Shown: positions 15,099 to 24,640, counted from the first letter of the stretch. The stretch is DNA of 64,000 nt from DATKPC01 sp035524275 (GCA_035524275.1 DATKPC010000041.1:1-64000); one strand, 5' to 3'. The notes: generated by a model from the letters alone, not told the origin. Made by a program: numbers and translations.

Positions 15099-16928
15099 TT
15101 GAACGCGACGCCCGAATCCATCCTCAAGCGCGTCTTCGGCTACGACCGTTTCCGCGGTTTCCAGCGCGAGGTGATCGAACACGTCTGCGGCGGCAACGAC
15201 GCGCTGGTCCTGATGCCGACCGGCGGCGGCAAGTCGCTGTGCTACCAGGTCCCGGCGCTGTTGCGCGACGGCGTCGCCGTCGTCGTGTCGCCGCTGATCG
15301 CGCTGATGCAGGACCAGGTCGGCGCGCTGAGCGAGCTCGGCGTGCGGGCCGCGGTCCTCAATTCGACGCTCACGTGGCGGGCGGCGCTCGAGGTCGAGGC
15401 GCGGATGCGCGAAGGCACGCTCGACCTCGTCTACGTTGCGCCGGAGCGGCTGGCGACCGACCGCTTCCTGGAACTCCTCGCGGGCTGTCGCGTGGCGCTG
15501 TTCGCGATCGACGAGGCGCACTGCGTTTCGCAATGGGGGCACGATTTCCGCCCGGAATACGGCCAGCTCGCGGTGCTGCGCGAGCGCTTCCCGGATGTCC
15601 CGCGCATCGCGCTGACGGCGACGGCCGATGCGCCGACGCGCCGCGAGATCGTCGAGCGGCTGCTGGCTTCGCCGCGCGAGTTCGTCGCGAGCTTCGACCG
15701 GCCGAACATCCGCTACCGGATCGTCGAGAAGCGGGATCCGCAGGCGCAACTGCTATCCTTCATCCGCAACGAGCATCCGGGCCACGCCGGCATCGTCTAT
15801 TGCCTGGCGCGCGCGACGGTCGACGACGTCGCGGAATTCCTGCGACGCTCGGGCGTCGCGGCGCTTCCATACCACGCCGGCCTCGACGCGGCGACGCGCG
15901 CGCAGAACCAGTCGCGCTTCCTGCGCGAGGACGCCGTCGTGATCGTCGCGACGATCGCATTCGGGATGGGCATCGACAAGCCGGACGTGCGCTTCGTCGC
16001 CCACCTGGACATGCCGCGCAGCATCGAGGGCTATTTCCAGGAGACCGGACGGGCCGGGCGCGACGGCGAGGCCGCCGACGCGTGGATGACCTACGGCCTC
16101 GCCGACGTCGTCCAGCAGCGCCGCCTGATCGAGGCTTCGGGGGCCGAGGACGGGTACAAGCGGCTGTCGACGGCGAAGCTCGACGCGATGCTCGCGCTCG
16201 CGGAGGCCGCCGACTGCCGACGCGTGCGGCTTCTCGCCTATTTCGGCGAGGCGAGCGTGGCCTGCGGCAACTGCGACAACTGCCTCGAGCCGCCGCAGCT
16301 CTGGGATGCGACCGAGTCCGCGCGGCGCCTGTTGTCGTGCATCTACCGCTGCCGGCAGAAATCCGGGTTCGGCTTCGCGGCGACCCACGTGATCGACGTG
16401 CTGCGCGGCAAGCGGACCGACAAGGTCGAGCGCTTCGGCCACGCCGACGTCTCGACGTTCGGTATCGGCGCCGACCTGTCGGAGCAGGACTGGCGCGTGC
16501 TGCTGCGGCAGCTCGTCGCATTGAACCTCGTCGGTGTCGACTACGAGCGCTTCAACGTGCTGGAGCTGACCGAAGCGAGCCGCGCGGTGCTGCGCGGCGA
16601 GCGCACGATCGCCCTGCGACGGCACATTGCCAGTGCCCGCGATCGCTCGCGTCGCGAGCGCCCGCGCGCCGCGGCGGCGGCGCAGCTCGCGGCGTCCGAC
16701 GAGCCGCTGTTCGATCGGTTGCGCGCGTGGCGCGCGGAAGTCGCCCGGGCTCACGGGGTTCCGGCCTACGTCGTCTTCCACGACCAGACGCTGCGCGCGA
16801 TCGCGCAGGCACGGCCGCGATCGCTCGATGATCTCGCCGGAATCGGCGGCGTCGGCGCAAGGAAGCTGGAGAACTACGGGCCGGTGGTGCTGCAGCTCGT
16901 CGCCGCGGGCGGCGCCGCGGAACCCTGA
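15099..16928 (+). CDS. recQ: ATP-dependent DNA helicase RecQ
   Basis: This is a 3'-5' DNA helicase for recombination repair. From the TTG at 15099 the protein is 609 residues, the same as E. coli RecQ. Domains in order: superfamily 2 helicase with Walker A TGGGKS (41-46) and DEAH (138-141); the RQC zinc-binding cysteines in CGNCDNC; a winged helix; and an HRDC domain at the C-terminus. The TTG start is preferred because homology (ATPESILKRVFGYDRFRG) begins there and no ATG lies nearby; upstream in-frame ATGs would overlap aceK. A Gly/Arg/Ala-rich linker precedes HRDC. Confidence 0.93.
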   Translation: MNATPESILKRVFGYDRFRGFQREVIEHVCGGNDALVLMPTGGGKSLCYQVPALLRDGVAVVVSPLIALMQDQVGALSELGVRAAVLNSTLTWRAALEVEARMREGTLDLVYVAPERLATDRFLELLAGCRVALFAIDEAHCVSQWGHDFRPEYGQLAVLRERFPDVPRIALTATADAPTRREIVERLLASPREFVASFDRPNIRYRIVEKRDPQAQLLSFIRNEHPGHAGIVYCLARATVDDVAEFLRRSGVAALPYHAGLDAATRAQNQSRFLREDAVVIVATIAFGMGIDKPDVRFVAHLDMPRSIEGYFQETGRAGRDGEAADAWMTYGLADVVQQRRLIEASGAEDGYKRLSTAKLDAMLALAEAADCRRVRLLAYFGEASVACGNCDNCLEPPQLWDATESARRLLSCIYRCRQKSGFGFAATHVIDVLRGKRTDKVERFGHADVSTFGIGADLSEQDWRVLLRQLVALNLVGVDYERFNVLELTEASRAVLRGERTIALRRHIASARDRSRRERPRAAAAAQLAASDEPLFDRLRAWRAEVARAHGVPAYVVFHDQTLRAIAQARPRSLDDLAGIGGVGARKLENYGPVVLQLVAAGGAAEP

Positions 16929-17017
16929 GCGCAGCCGTGGTCTTCGCAGTCGTCGCATGCGACGCCGCGATCGTCTCGACGGCTCGGCTTGAACGCCACT
17001 TTGCATCGGCGCATTGA

Positions 17018-17842
17018 ATGAGGATTCTCGGCGTCGACTTCACGAGCCGGCCGGGGCCGCGAAAGCCGATCGTCGTGGCCGTGGCACGCGCCGCGTCGCG
17101 GATCGTGCACGTCGAGTCCATCCGCCGCATCGAAACCTTCGCGGCGTTCGAGGACCGGCTGCGCGAGGACGGACCGTGGATCGGCGGCTTCGATTTTCCG
17201 TTCGGCCTGCCGCGCGCCTTCGTCGATGCCCGATTGCCGGCGCGCGACTGGGCCGACCTCGTGGAACGCGTCGCCGCGATGAGCCGCGACGAGTTCTGCG
17301 CGATCACCTGGGACGCCTTTCGCGCGGCGAAGGGGCGTCCCGACCTGAAGCACCGCGAGGTCGACTCGCGCGCCGGCTCCCACAGCCCGCTGAAGACGAT
17401 GGACCCGGTGCGGCGCCATGCCGTCAACCCGCCGGTCGGCCTGATGTTCTACGAGGGCACGCCGCGCCTGCTGCGCGCCGGGGTCGACATCCCCGGACTG
17501 CACCGGACCGCGGCGGACCGCGTCGCGCTGGAGGCCTATCCCGGGTGGGTCGCGCGGGGCCTCGGGGAGCGTTGGTACAAGAACGACGAGCCGCGCCACG
17601 GACGGTCGCGGATCGAGGCGCGCGGCCGGATCGTCGCGGCGCTTGCCGCCGGATCATGGATGCGCATGCGGGTGCGCATCGCGCCGGAAGACGTCGATGC
17701 CGTCCTCGAGGATGCCGGTGGCGACCGGCTTGACGCCGTGATGTGCGTAGCCCTTGCCGCATTCGCGGCGCGCCAGCCGGGCTTCGGCGTGCCGCCGGAC
17801 GTCGATCCTGTCGAGGGCTGGGTCGCCGGCGTTCCGCGCTGA
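17018..17842 (+). CDS. DUF429 domain-containing protein
   Basis: This 274-residue protein starts MRILGVDFTSRPG, which is the DUF429 opening and resembles the first strand of RNase H-like nucleases. Conserved acidic positions follow in GGFDFPFGLP (about 56-65) and near EAYPGW. The C-terminal GGDRLDAVMCVALAAFA (with Asp in DRLDAV) matches the family too. Function is unestablished; a nuclease-like role is only inferred from fold. It lies 89 bases after recQ on the same strand, which may hint at a DNA-related role. Confidence 0.75.
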   Translation: MRILGVDFTSRPGPRKPIVVAVARAASRIVHVESIRRIETFAAFEDRLREDGPWIGGFDFPFGLPRAFVDARLPARDWADLVERVAAMSRDEFCAITWDAFRAAKGRPDLKHREVDSRAGSHSPLKTMDPVRRHAVNPPVGLMFYEGTPRLLRAGVDIPGLHRTAADRVALEAYPGWVARGLGERWYKNDEPRHGRSRIEARGRIVAALAAGSWMRMRVRIAPEDVDAVLEDAGGDRLDAVMCVALAAFAARQPGFGVPPDVDPVEGWVAGVPR

Positions 17843-17907
17843 CGGGCGCGGTGCAGCGGGCGTGCCAGAATGCCGCGATCAGGACCACCCGAAATCGGAG
17901 ACCTGCG

Positions 17908-18390
17908 ATGGCGCGTATCGAGAAACGCCTGAAGGCGCTGCAGCTGGCGCTGCCCGCGCCGCTGCAAGTGCCCACCGGCGTCGTGTTGCCGTTCCGGTTC
18001 GTCCATGTCGCCGGTCGGCGCGCGTTGATTTCCGGCCACGGGCCGCAGAGTCCCGACGGCTCGATCGCTCGGCCGCTCGGCAAGGTCGGGCGCGACCTGA
18101 CGCTCGAGCAGGGCTACGCCGCCGGCAGGCTCGCTGCGTTGTCGATCCTCGGCAGCCTGCAGCGGGCACTGGGCGACCTGGATCGCGTCACCCGCTGGAT
18201 TCGCGTCTTCGGGATGGTCAATTCCGCGCCAGGCTTCAACAAGCAGCCCAGCGTGATCAACGGGTTCTCCGACCTGATCCTCGACCTGTGGGGCGCCGAG
18301 GCGGGCGCGCATGCCCGCAGTGCCGTCGGGATGGCCGAACTGCCGTTCGACATTCCGGTCGAGATCGAGGGCGAGGTCGAGATCGATTGA
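17908..18390 (+). CDS. RidA family protein
   Basis: This 160-residue protein belongs to the RidA/YjgF family. RidA enzymes hydrolyse reactive enamine/imine intermediates made by PLP enzymes. The ATG at 17908 is supported by CGGAG seven bases upstream and by the start of homology. The SGHGPQSPDGSIARPLGKVG stretch (about 47-66) and the GDLDRVTRWIRVFGMVNSAP region are characteristic. It is longer than the approximately 128-residue archetype and belongs to the LLGDxxR-like or Rid5-7 type subgroups. It lacks a clear catalytic Arg in the usual place, so an imine deaminase role is not assured. Confidence 0.8.
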   Translation: MARIEKRLKALQLALPAPLQVPTGVVLPFRFVHVAGRRALISGHGPQSPDGSIARPLGKVGRDLTLEQGYAAGRLAALSILGSLQRALGDLDRVTRWIRVFGMVNSAPGFNKQPSVINGFSDLILDLWGAEAGAHARSAVGMAELPFDIPVEIEGEVEID

Positions 18391-18430
18391 CCGGCAAGCG
18401 CCGCCTGCGCCCGCGCGACGCGCGCAGCCG

Positions 18431-19615
18431 CTATTTCATTTCCTGCAGCAGCACCCGCTTGCCGCCGCTGAAGGTGATCAGCATCACCGGCCGCTCGACG
18501 ATGTCGCCTTGGTCGTTGAAGCGGATCCGCCCGGTGATCCCGGCGTAGTCGGTTTTCGCCAGCGCCGGAAGGTACTTCTGCGGTTCGGTGCTTCCGGCAC
18601 GCGTCATCGCGTCGGCGATCAGCATCACGGCGTCGTAGGTGAAGGGCGCATAGGCCTGGACGTCGGCGTCGTATGCGGCTCGATAGCGCTTCTCGAATTC
18701 GACGCCGCCGGGCAGCGCCGAGACGAGGCCGCCGCCCGTCGTGCATATCGCGCTGCGGTCGACGTTCTCGGCGCCGGCGAGGCGCGCAAGCTCCAGCGTG
18801 CAGACGCCGCCGCTGCCCATCAGCCGCGCATCCAGCCCCAGTTCGTGCATCTGCCGCAGCAGCGGTCCCGCCTGCGCATCCAGGCCGCCGTAGAAGACGA
18901 CTTCCGGACGCTTCGCCTTCAGCGCGGTGATCACCGGGGCGAAGTCGGTCGTCGCCGTCGTCGTGTACTGGCGATCGACGACCGCGATGCCGCGCGCCTG
19001 GACGGCGCGCGCGAACTGGTCGGCCGCCGCCTGCCCGTACGCCGTGCGGTCGTCGACGACCGCGATCCGGCTCGCCTTGAGCCCCTCGACCGCGTAGCGC
19101 GCCAGCGCGTCGCCCAGCACCTCGTCGTTGGAGATGATGCGGAACGTCGTCTCGAAGCCGAGGCGCGTCACTTGCGGGCTCGACGAGGACGCGTTGACGA
19201 GCGGCAGTCCGCAGTCGTGGTAGACGCGCGAGGCCGGGATGGTGGCACCGGAGTTGTAGTGGCCGACCACGCCGGCGACGTGTCCATCGCACAGCTTCAG
19301 CGCGACGACGGTGGCCTGCTTCGGATCGCCCTGGTCGTCCTCCGATTGCAGTTCGAAGTGCAGCGCGTGGCCTCCGACGACCATGGCTTTTCGGTTGAGA
19401 TCCTCGATCGCGAGCCGCGCGCCGTTCTCGTTGTCCTTGCCGCTATGGGCCGCGCCCCCCGACAGCGGCCCGGCGATGCCGATGCGAACGGTCTGCGGCG
19501 AGGGCGGCTGTGCCGGCGCCGGATTCGCCAGCGAAACGGCAGCGGCGAGCGCGCTCGAGGCTGCCCAGCGGACGGGCCGGGCGAAACCGTTATGGCAGGG
19601 ACGTGGTGCGGGCAT
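18431..19615 (-). CDS. Branched-chain amino acid-type ABC transporter substrate-binding protein (orphan)
   Basis: This 394-residue protein has a signal peptide (hydrophobic stretch 16-32, probable cleavage after PAPAQ) and a type I periplasmic binding fold. The family opening VRIGIAGPLSGGAAHSGKDN (43-62) is present, followed by conserved VVGHYNSGATIPAS. LivJ-like proteins deliver amino acids or small amides to an ABC permease. No permease or ATPase gene is adjacent. Instead it lies 24 bases after the oxoprolinase/hydantoinase gene, so it may capture a hydantoin or oxoproline-like compound; that substrate is inference. Convergent with ridA across 40 bases. Confidence 0.88.
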   Translation of the reverse strand: MPAPRPCHNGFARPVRWAASSALAAAVSLANPAPAQPPSPQTVRIGIAGPLSGGAAHSGKDNENGARLAIEDLNRKAMVVGGHALHFELQSEDDQGDPKQATVVALKLCDGHVAGVVGHYNSGATIPASRVYHDCGLPLVNASSSSPQVTRLGFETTFRIISNDEVLGDALARYAVEGLKASRIAVVDDRTAYGQAAADQFARAVQARGIAVVDRQYTTTATTDFAPVITALKAKRPEVVFYGGLDAQAGPLLRQMHELGLDARLMGSGGVCTLELARLAGAENVDRSAICTTGGGLVSALPGGVEFEKRYRAAYDADVQAYAPFTYDAVMLIADAMTRAGSTEPQKYLPALAKTDYAGITGRIRFNDQGDIVERPVMLITFSGGKRVLLQEMK

Positions 19616-19639
19616 GGCCGGAGCCTCCGGAGGTGGGAA

Positions 19640-22600
19640 CTACGTCTCGAACGGGTCCGCCGGCGCGCCGTAGCCGCCGCCTCCCGGCGTCTCGATCACG
19701 AAAGTGTCGCCCGGCGACATCCGGACCGAAGCGACGTGCGGAAGTTCCTCGATGCGGCCGTCGGCGCGGACGACCCGATTGCGACCCGCCGCGCCTGGAG
19801 CCCCGCCTGCGGCGCCGAAGGGCGGGTGGATGCGGTTGTTCGAAAGGATCGACGCCGTCATCTCCTGCAGGAAGCGGATGCGACGGATGCCGCCGTCGCC
19901 CCCGCGCCAGCGCCCCGCGCCGCCGGAGCCGTGCCGGATCTCGTAGCTCTCGAGCAGGACCGGGTAGCGGAATTCCAGGATCTCGGGATCGGTGAGCCGC
20001 GAGTTCGTCATCTGGGTCTGAACGACGTCGCAACCGTCGAACCCGCGCACGCTGCCGTCCGCGCCGCGCGTGACGCCCGCGCCGCTGCCGCCCGCGATCG
20101 TCTCGTAGTACTGGTAGCGGTCGTCGCCGAACGTGAAATTGTTCATCGTTCCCTGGCTCGCGGCCTGGCCGCCGATCGCGCCGTACAGCGCGTTGACGAT
20201 GCAGCTCGACGTCTCGACGTTGCCGGCGGCGACCGCCGCCGGGTGGCGCGGATTGAGCATCGAGCCTTCCGGGATCCGGATGTGCAGCGGGCGAAGGCAG
20301 CCGGCATTCAGCGGGATGTCGTCGTCGACGAGCGTTCGGAACACGTACAGCACGGCGGCCGTGCAGATGCTCGATGGCGCATTGAAGTTGTCCGGCAGCT
20401 GCGCCGAGGTCCCCTCGAAGTCGATCGTCGCCGCGCGCTGCGCGCGATCGACGCGGATCGCGACGACGATCCGCGCGCCGTTGTCCATCGCCAACTCGTA
20501 CCGGCCGTCGTCGAGCGCGCCGATGACCCGGCGAACGGCCTCCTCCGCGTTGTCCTGCACGTGACCCATGTAGGCGCGCACGACGTCGAGGCCGAACTCG
20601 TCGACCATGCGCAGCAGCTCGTCCGCCCCCTTGCGATTCGCGGCGACCTGCGCACGAAGGTCCGCGAGATTCTGCTCGATGTTGCGCGCCGGGTACGGCG
20701 CCTTCTCGAGGATTTCCCTCAGTTCCGCCTCGCGCAGGTGGCCGCGCTCGACGAGCCTGAAGTTCGTGATGCGGACGCCTTCGTCGTCGATCGTTCGCGA
20801 ATCGGCCGGCATCGAGCCCGGCGTCGTGCCGCCGATGTCCGCATGATGACCCCGCGACCCGACGTAGAAGAGGATCTCGCGGTCGTCGGCGTCGAAAACC
20901 GGCGTCACGACGGTGACGTCGGGCAGGTGCGTGCCGCCGCGGTAGGGATCGTTGAGGACGAAGACGTCGCCCGGCGCGATCCGCCCGGCGTTGTCCAGCA
21001 TCACGCTGCGGATGCTGTCGCCCATCGAGCCCAGGTGGACCGGCATGTGCGGCGCGTTGGCCACCAGGTTGCCGTCGGCATCGAAGATCGCGCACGAGAA
21101 GTCGAGGCGCTCCTTGATGTTCACCGAGTGGGCGGTGTTCGCGAGCCGCAGGCCCATCTGCTCCGCGACGCTCATGAAGAGGTTGTTGAAGACCTCCAGC
21201 AGGATCGGGTCGGCGTCGGTGCCGGCGGCCCGCCGCCGCGCGAGCGGCTGCACCCGCTCGATCACGAGGTTCCTCTCGCCGTCGACGCGCGCCAGCCAGC
21301 CCGGCTCCACGACGGTCGTCGCGTTGGCTTCGACGACGAGGGCCGGTCCCGCCACGGCGTCGCCGGGCTGCAGGTCGTCGCGACGATGCAGCCCGGCGTC
21401 CTGCCACGCGCCGGACGCGTGCATCCGCGTCATTGCGGCCGCCGCGGGCGACCGCGTCGGCGTCGCGGCGACCGCGTCGGCCGCCGCTGCCGCCGGTCCC
21501 GTCGGGTCCGCGGCACCGAAGACCTCGACCGACACCGCCTCGACGACGAGCGGACGTCCGGGCATCAGGAACGCGTAGCGGGCGGCATAGGCCCGCTCGA
21601 AGTCCTGCCGCATCGCGGCCGGATCGGCGAGGCGAACGGCGAGCGCGGTGTCCGTCCCCTCGTAGCGCAGGTGGACGCGCCGCGCGACGTCGACCTGTCG
21701 CGGATCGGTGCCGTGCCGCAGCAGTTCGTCGGTGGCGTCGACGACGAGCCGCTCGATGGCCGCATCGATCGCCGCCGTGCATGACGCCTCGTTCGCGAGC
21801 CGCATTTCCAGTGCGGCTTCGCGCAGCGCCGCCTGCCGCGCGACGCCGATGCCGTAGGCGGACAGCACGCCGGCGAGCGGGTGGATCAGGACCCGCGTCA
21901 TCCCCAGCGCGTCGGCCACGAGGCACGCATGCTGGCCCCCGGCGCCACCGAACGTCACCAGCGTGTAGGCGGTGACGTCGTGGCCGCGCTGCACCGAGAT
22001 CTGCTTGATCGCATTCGCCATGTTGGCGACCGCGATCTGCAGGTAGCCGGCGGCGAGCTCCTCGACGGCGACCGGCCGTCCGGTGGCCTGGCCGACCGCG
22101 CGCGCGAGGACCGCGAAGGCGCCCGCGGCGGCGGCGCTGTCCAGCGGCTCGTCGGCGCCGGGGCCAAAGACGCGCGGGAAGTACGACGGCTGGATGCGCC
22201 CGAGCACGACGTTGCAGTCGGTCACCGTCAGCGGGCCGCCGCGCCGGTAGCACGCGGGCCCGGGGCGCGCTCCGGCGGAATCCGGGCCGACGCGAAGCCG
22301 ATGGCCGTCGAAATGGAGCACCGACCCGCCGCCCGCGGCGACGGTATGGATGCTCATCATCGGTGCGCGCAGCCGCACGCCGGCGACGCGGGTCTCGAAT
22401 TCGCGCTCGAATTCGCCGGCGAAGTGCGACACGTCGGTCGACGTTCCGCCCATGTCGAAGCCGATCACCCGGCCGAAGCCGGCGCGGCGCGCCGCATCGG
22501 CCATGCCGACGATGCCGCCGGCGGGTCCGGACAGGATCGCGTCCTTCCCCTTGAAGGCGCCGGCGTCGGCGAGGCCGCCGTTGCTCTGCATGAACGCGAG

Positions 22601-23308
22601 GCGCACGCCCGGAAGCTGCGGCTGGACCGCGTCGACGTAGCGCCGCAATCCGGGCGACAGGTACGCGTCGACGACGGTCGTGTCGCCGCGCGAGACGAAC
22701 TTCATCAGCGGGCTCACCGCGTGCGATGCCGATACCTGGGTGAATCCGATCGCGCGCGCGAGGTCCGCGATCGCGCGTTCGTGCGGCACGTGCCGCCAGC
22801 CGTGCATCAGCACGATCGCGACCGCCCGCCGTCCGCCGGCGTGGCAGCGGCGCAGGTCGGCCTCGAGGCGCGAGGCGTCCAGGGGCCGCAGCACGCGCCC
22901 CTGCGCGTCGATGCGTTCGTCGGCCTCGATGACATCGCCGTAGAGCAGTTCCGGCAGGACGATGTGGCGTTCGAAGAGGCGCGGCCGGTTCTGGTAGGCG
23001 ATGCGCAGCGCGTCGCGGAAGCCGCGGGTCACGACGAGGACGGTCGGCTCGCCCTTGCGCTCGAGCAGCGCGTTGGTCGCGACCGTCGTCCCGATCTTCA
23101 CGGAAGCGATGCGCTGCGCCGGCAGCGGCGCTCCGGCGGCGAGGCCGAGGAGGCGCCGCACGCCCTCGACCGCGGCATCCGCGTAGTGCTCCGGGTCCTC
23201 CGACAGCAGTTTCAGCGTCGCGATCGAGCCGTCGGGGCGCCGCGCCACGACATCCGTGAACGTGCCGCCACGGTCGATCGAGAACTGCCAGCGACCCTCG
23301 GGGATCAC
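19640..23308 (-). CDS. Fused HyuA-HyuB protein: 5-oxoprolinase / N-methylhydantoinase-type amidohydrolase
   Basis: This 1222-residue protein fuses the A part (FSIDRGGTFTDVVARRPDG near 9-27, IGTTVATNALLERKG, the FDMGGTSTDVS ATP motif) and the B part (EVFNNLFMSVAEQMG, then NDPYRGGTHLPDVTVVTP). Such enzymes open a lactam or hydantoin ring with ATP hydrolysis. The full length fits eukaryote-type 5-oxoprolinase. The start is GTG 23308 within a 4-base overlap with the ada stop; an ATG-initiated longer frame to 24265 would lie wholly inside ada and is rejected. The orphan binding protein follows. Oxoproline versus hydantoin as substrate is open. Confidence 0.9.
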   Translation of the reverse strand: MIPEGRWQFSIDRGGTFTDVVARRPDGSIATLKLLSEDPEHYADAAVEGVRRLLGLAAGAPLPAQRIASVKIGTTVATNALLERKGEPTVLVVTRGFRDALRIAYQNRPRLFERHIVLPELLYGDVIEADERIDAQGRVLRPLDASRLEADLRRCHAGGRRAVAIVLMHGWRHVPHERAIADLARAIGFTQVSASHAVSPLMKFVSRGDTTVVDAYLSPGLRRYVDAVQPQLPGVRLAFMQSNGGLADAGAFKGKDAILSGPAGGIVGMADAARRAGFGRVIGFDMGGTSTDVSHFAGEFEREFETRVAGVRLRAPMMSIHTVAAGGGSVLHFDGHRLRVGPDSAGARPGPACYRRGGPLTVTDCNVVLGRIQPSYFPRVFGPGADEPLDSAAAAGAFAVLARAVGQATGRPVAVEELAAGYLQIAVANMANAIKQISVQRGHDVTAYTLVTFGGAGGQHACLVADALGMTRVLIHPLAGVLSAYGIGVARQAALREAALEMRLANEASCTAAIDAAIERLVVDATDELLRHGTDPRQVDVARRVHLRYEGTDTALAVRLADPAAMRQDFERAYAARYAFLMPGRPLVVEAVSVEVFGAADPTGPAAAAADAVAATPTRSPAAAAMTRMHASGAWQDAGLHRRDDLQPGDAVAGPALVVEANATTVVEPGWLARVDGERNLVIERVQPLARRRAAGTDADPILLEVFNNLFMSVAEQMGLRLANTAHSVNIKERLDFSCAIFDADGNLVANAPHMPVHLGSMGDSIRSVMLDNAGRIAPGDVFVLNDPYRGGTHLPDVTVVTPVFDADDREILFYVGSRGHHADIGGTTPGSMPADSRTIDDEGVRITNFRLVERGHLREAELREILEKAPYPARNIEQNLADLRAQVAANRKGADELLRMVDEFGLDVVRAYMGHVQDNAEEAVRRVIGALDDGRYELAMDNGARIVVAIRVDRAQRAATIDFEGTSAQLPDNFNAPSSICTAAVLYVFRTLVDDDIPLNAGCLRPLHIRIPEGSMLNPRHPAAVAAGNVETSSCIVNALYGAIGGQAASQGTMNNFTFGDDRYQYYETIAGGSGAGVTRGADGSVRGFDGCDVVQTQMTNSRLTDPEILEFRYPVLLESYEIRHGSGGAGRWRGGDGGIRRIRFLQEMTASILSNNRIHPPFGAAGGAPGAAGRNRVVRADGRIEELPHVASVRMSPGDTFVIETPGGGGYGAPADPFET

Positions 23309-24426
23309 GAGGCCGACCCGGCGCCGGACTCGCGCTGCAGCAGCGCCTGCTTGCGTTCGATGCCCCAGCGGTACCCCGACAGCGATCCGTCGCTTCGCAC
23401 GACCCGATGGCACGGGATCGCGACGGCGAGGGGATTCGCGGCGCACGCGCGGGCGACGGCGCGCACGGCCGTCGGCGAGCCGATCCGCCGCGCCAGCTCC
23501 GAATAGCTGGTGCGCGCGCCGGCCGGCAGGTCGCGCAGCGCCTTCCATACGCGCTGCTGGAACGCCGTCCCGCGAATGTCGAGGGGCAGGTCGATGCCGG
23601 TGCCCGGCGCCTCGACCAGCCCGACGACCCGGGCGACGAGTTGCTCGAATTCGGCATCGCCCCCGACCATTTCCGCCCGCGGGAATCGATCCTGCAGGCT
23701 GTGCAGCAGCGCTTCCGGCTCGTCGCCCAGCAGGATCGCGCAGACGCCGCGCGGCGTCGCCGCGACGAGGATCGAACCGAGGGAGCAGTCGCCCACCGCG
23801 AAGCGGATCGTCTCCTGCGCGCCGCCGGCGCGGAAGCGCGTCGGCGTCATCCCCAGCGCACGGTCCGCGTGCTCGTAGAAGCGGCCGCTGGAGCCGAAGC
23901 CGGCGCCATAGATCGCGTCCGTGACGCTCCGCGCGCCGGGCAGCTCGTCGCGGACCCGTCGGCGGCGACGGGCCTCCGCGTAGGCCATCGGCGTCAGCCC
24001 GGTGGCGGCCTTGAAGACCCGATGCAGTCGCGAAGCGCTGAGCCCGGCGACGCGCGCGAGTTCGGCGACGCTGGGGGCGGACTCCGCGCGGTCGATGAGG
24101 CGGCACAGCCCGGCGACCATCACGGCCTCGCGCCGTTCGCTCGGCGGGAGATCGGGGCGACAGCGCTTGCAGGGCCGGTAGCCGGCGCGTTCCGCGGCGG
24201 CGCCGTCGGCATGGAACTCGACGTTCTGCGGTCGCGGAGTGCGTGAAGCGCACGACGGACGGCAATAGACGCCGGTGGAACTCACGGCGTAGACGAACTG
24301 CCCGTCGGCCGCGGGGTCGCGCGCGACGACGGCCGCCCAGCGCCCGTCGCCGAGCGTGAGTTCGGCGCGCGCCGACCGCCGCGCCGTCGCCCGGTTTGCC
24401 GTTCGTATCGTCGCGATCGCTTTCAC
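23305..24426 (-). CDS. ada: Ada-type bifunctional transcriptional activator / O6-alkylguanine-DNA alkyltransferase
   Basis: This 373-residue protein has all three Ada parts. The N-terminal zinc domain has Cys55, 59, 86 and 89, and Cys55 would be the methyl-phosphotriester acceptor. An AraC-type helix-turn-helix spans about 105-198. The C-terminal methyltransferase has the acceptor Cys339 in PCHRV. In E. coli, methylated Ada activates its own operon. No canonical Ada box was found upstream. The stop overlaps the GTG of the oxoprolinase-like gene by 4 bases, an unusual coupling since the two have no known shared function. Confidence 0.93.
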   Translation of the reverse strand: MKAIATIRTANRATARRSARAELTLGDGRWAAVVARDPAADGQFVYAVSSTGVYCRPSCASRTPRPQNVEFHADGAAAERAGYRPCKRCRPDLPPSERREAVMVAGLCRLIDRAESAPSVAELARVAGLSASRLHRVFKAATGLTPMAYAEARRRRRVRDELPGARSVTDAIYGAGFGSSGRFYEHADRALGMTPTRFRAGGAQETIRFAVGDCSLGSILVAATPRGVCAILLGDEPEALLHSLQDRFPRAEMVGGDAEFEQLVARVVGLVEAPGTGIDLPLDIRGTAFQQRVWKALRDLPAGARTSYSELARRIGSPTAVRAVARACAANPLAVAIPCHRVVRSDGSLSGYRWGIERKQALLQRESGAGSAS

Positions 24427-24513
24427 GTTGCGCCTCCGAGCCTCATTGTGAGCCAGCGGCGGAGGTTAGGCGGCAGCCGTCGATCGCGCACCCCGGCTCC
24501 TGCTGCCCAATTC

Positions 24514-24546
24514 GCGTCCACTTGGCGTCCACCTGGCGTCCGCTTC
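24514..24546. repeat. Three tandem 11-bp repeats (GCGTCCRCYTS)
   Basis: Three near-identical 11-base units lie end to end at 24514-24524, 24525-24535 and 24536-24546 in the 213-base divergent gap between ada and the hydrolase gene. One-helical-turn spacing would fit cooperative regulator binding, but chance slippage in GC-rich DNA is also possible. Confidence 0.4.
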
Positions 24547-24606
24547 GCCGCGGCGGCCCGCGCGCGCCGGCGGCGCGGCCCGCACGGCGCCGCGTACCGT
24601 GCGTAA

Positions 24607-24612
24607 TAGAAT
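24607..24612 (+). promoter_or_regulatory. -10-like element for the hydrolase/metC pair
   Basis: TAGAAT (5 of 6 with TATAAT) lies in an AT-rich patch within GC-rich DNA, 29 bases before the TTG start at 24641. No good -35 element is visible 16 to 18 bases upstream. Confidence 0.35.
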
Positions 24613-24640
24613 GCGGCGACAATAATGGTGCAGCGTCGAA

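Noticed and set aside
13784..16831. 1015-codon plus-strand frame across aceK and recQ
   Set aside because: It runs antisense to aceK and out of frame in recQ, has no domain I recognise, and its composition is the Arg-rich shadow type.
16874..17014. 46-codon minus-strand Cys-rich peptide with CDDCEDHGC near the recQ 3' end
   Set aside because: The cysteine spacing is suggestive of metal binding, but it overlaps recQ, has no visible ribosome site and I know no such family. A conservation search (tblastn) showing selection on this frame would change my mind.
19590..23657. 1355-codon minus-strand frame overlapping the oxoprolinase gene
   Set aside because: It is out of frame with the clear HyuA-HyuB protein and is Arg/Pro/Ala low-complexity.
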